From contig NZ_JABURY010000015.1 of the NCBI RefSeq assembly GCF_014489845.1, positions 62,001-126,000 of the forward strand: a DNA stretch of 64,000 nt. The letters are read 5' to 3'. The notes under the pieces were generated by a model that was not told the DNA's origin, searched no databases, and saw only the letters and a program-made list of their open reading frames with translations. The stretch comes from Frischella japonica (lineage in GTDB: Bacteria; Pseudomonadota; Gammaproteobacteria; Enterobacterales; Orbaceae). Below are positions 63,221-64,000 of the stretch, one piece after another. Each line of letters begins with the position of its first letter. The stretch's first letter is position 1. The translations under genes were made by a program, and so were the position numbers.

Positions 63221-64000
63221 TTATTGTATTAAACGTTCGAGTTGAGTCTTAAAGGTTTCATAATCACAAAATCCTTGTTGATCGGTAGGGCAATCAGTTA
63301 ATTGTAGTGTGACGACTTGCGGCGGATTGTGTCGATTTAATATTGCCATATTGATAATTTGTTCGGTTGATTGATAGATATATTCAATTTTCATTAGTTG
63401 TTTACCGGTCTGATTATCTTTCCAACGTTCAAAAAAGAGCTTACCGCCTATTGGCGTAGTTTCAAATTGATTAGGTAAGTGATACGGTTTTACCTGCAAT
63501 GCGGATAATAGTGAAGCAATATTAGAGTCATGACCAACTAATACCGTTACTTTTGGTCTCACGGATGACTCTGCAAAGCTATCATAAATATATGAAAGCA
63601 GATTTTTTGTAACATAATTTGCAATAACTGGCGCTCCAAAAACAATGCTATTGTAATATTCTTTAATCGAAACAAGTTGCTTGAGTTCGTCAACTGAATC
63701 AATATTACCCCAAGCAATTTTTTTGAGTGGTATGCCTTCATAATATTGTAGTATAAAAGCATCTGCTAGAGATGTACCTATGCGTAAAGGACCCGTTATT
63801 CCTGGTTCTTCACCAGCAACTAATCTAATATTTGTATCGAGGTTAGTTAAATGGCATTGCTCAATCCCTTCACAAGACACCGAACCTTGGTAATCAATGA
63901 TTTGCTCCATTTTTTGATAGATAGATTGTAAACGTTGATTTAACCCGTTAATACCATTTTCACCTGCATTTTGGTTGATTGATGCAATTGCTTGTTGTTT
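63221..64000 (-). CDS. agp: Periplasmic glucose-1-phosphatase Agp, C-terminal part
   Basis: The frame runs without a stop to the window edge, so the 5' part lies outside; 260 codons are seen. It is the C-terminal two thirds of an AppA/Agp-type histidine acid phosphatase: VLVGHDSNIASLLSAL carries the second catalytic motif (HDSN, the Agp form, where AppA has HDTN), and TPIGGKLFFERW, LMKIEYIYQS, and a paired Cys...GFCDY at the end match Agp. It removes phosphate from glucose-1-phosphate in the periplasm and has phytase activity. The ATG at 63908-63910 is internal. Confidence 0.9.
   Translation of the reverse strand, partial: KQQAIASINQNAGENGINGLNQRLQSIYQKMEQIIDYQGSVSCEGIEQCHLTNLDTNIRLVAGEEPGITGPLRIGTSLADAFILQYYEGIPLKKIAWGNIDSVDELKQLVSIKEYYNSIVFGAPVIANYVTKNLLSYIYDSFAESSVRPKVTVLVGHDSNIASLLSALQVKPYHLPNQFETTPIGGKLFFERWKDNQTGKQLMKIEYIYQSTEQIINMAILNRHNPPQVVTLQLTDCPTDQQGFCDYETFKTQLERLIQ

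Noticed and set aside
63559-63910. A complete gene starting at the ATG at 63910
   Set aside because: The same frame stays open for 30 codons to the window edge and Agp proteins are about 410 residues, so this ATG is internal.

Overview
The window is a chromosomal segment of an AT-rich gammaproteobacterium. Nearly every protein reads as an ortholog of an enteric one at almost the same length (HisG 299, HisB 355, HisF 258, HisIE 203, DapF 274, RuvB 336 residues). The gene clusters are also enteric: hisGDCBHAFI behind an attenuator, yebC-ruvC-ruvA-ruvB, and lptM-(lysA)-dapF-DUF484-xerC-yigB-uvrD. The strong A+T bias, the PTS sugar genes and the two-partner secretion outer-membrane protein suggest an insect-gut Orbaceae lineage such as Gilliamella. 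That placement is inference; no database search was possible.

Layout. 1-4.1 kb: 5' part of grxD, a YccS-type membrane protein and a lone sucrose-6-phosphate hydrolase. 4.3-7 kb: methionine ABC importer metQ-metN-metI. 7.4-17.6 kb: housekeeping genes (nfo, yejK, a MATE exporter, topB, a GNAT protein, zntB, acpH), a siderophore-interacting reductase and a lone potF-like binding protein. 17.9-25.4 kb: a beta-glucoside operon with a CRP site, a BglG-type antiterminator, a RAT/terminator switch, BglF-type EIIBCA and a GH1 6-phospho-beta-glucosidase, continuing into an exported lipoprotein of the histidine-phosphatase family, an OprD-like porin and a second exported histidine phosphatase. 25.9-33.3 kb: the full histidine operon with a five-His leader peptide and an alternating-hairpin attenuator. 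33.3-36.4 kb: an isochorismatase-like hydrolase, a divergent Lrp/AsnC regulator and an ABC exporter. 36.5-40.4 kb: a ferric-siderophore ABC importer behind a good Fur box. 40.5-49.1 kb: an FAD dehydrogenase overlapping an unknown membrane protein, a lone HPr, recQ, and a three-gene operon of exported retropepsin-like protease, inactive transglutaminase/7TM protein and RimK-like ATP-grasp ligase. 49.3-56.7 kb: uvrD to lptM. 57.4-59.1 kb: an orphan TpsB transporter in gene-poor DNA. 59.9-63 kb: ruvB, ruvA, ruvC, yebC. The window ends inside an agp-like periplasmic glucose-1-phosphatase.

How parts work together. The bgl region is an inducible aryl-beta-glucoside uptake unit: BglF would phosphorylate and import the sugar, phosphorylate BglG to hold it inactive, and BglA would split the imported phospho-glucoside. 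The porin and two phosphatase-family proteins lie in the same direction with no visible terminator until after the last gene, so the unit probably has an envelope stage. The most unusual single observation is that the first phosphatase has lost its second catalytic histidine (Ser207 where its neighbour has His200). The least-understood complete systems are this porin/phosphatase extension and the retropepsin/transglutaminase-7TM/ATP-grasp trio. I found no CRISPR array, insertion sequence, prophage, rRNA or tRNA gene.
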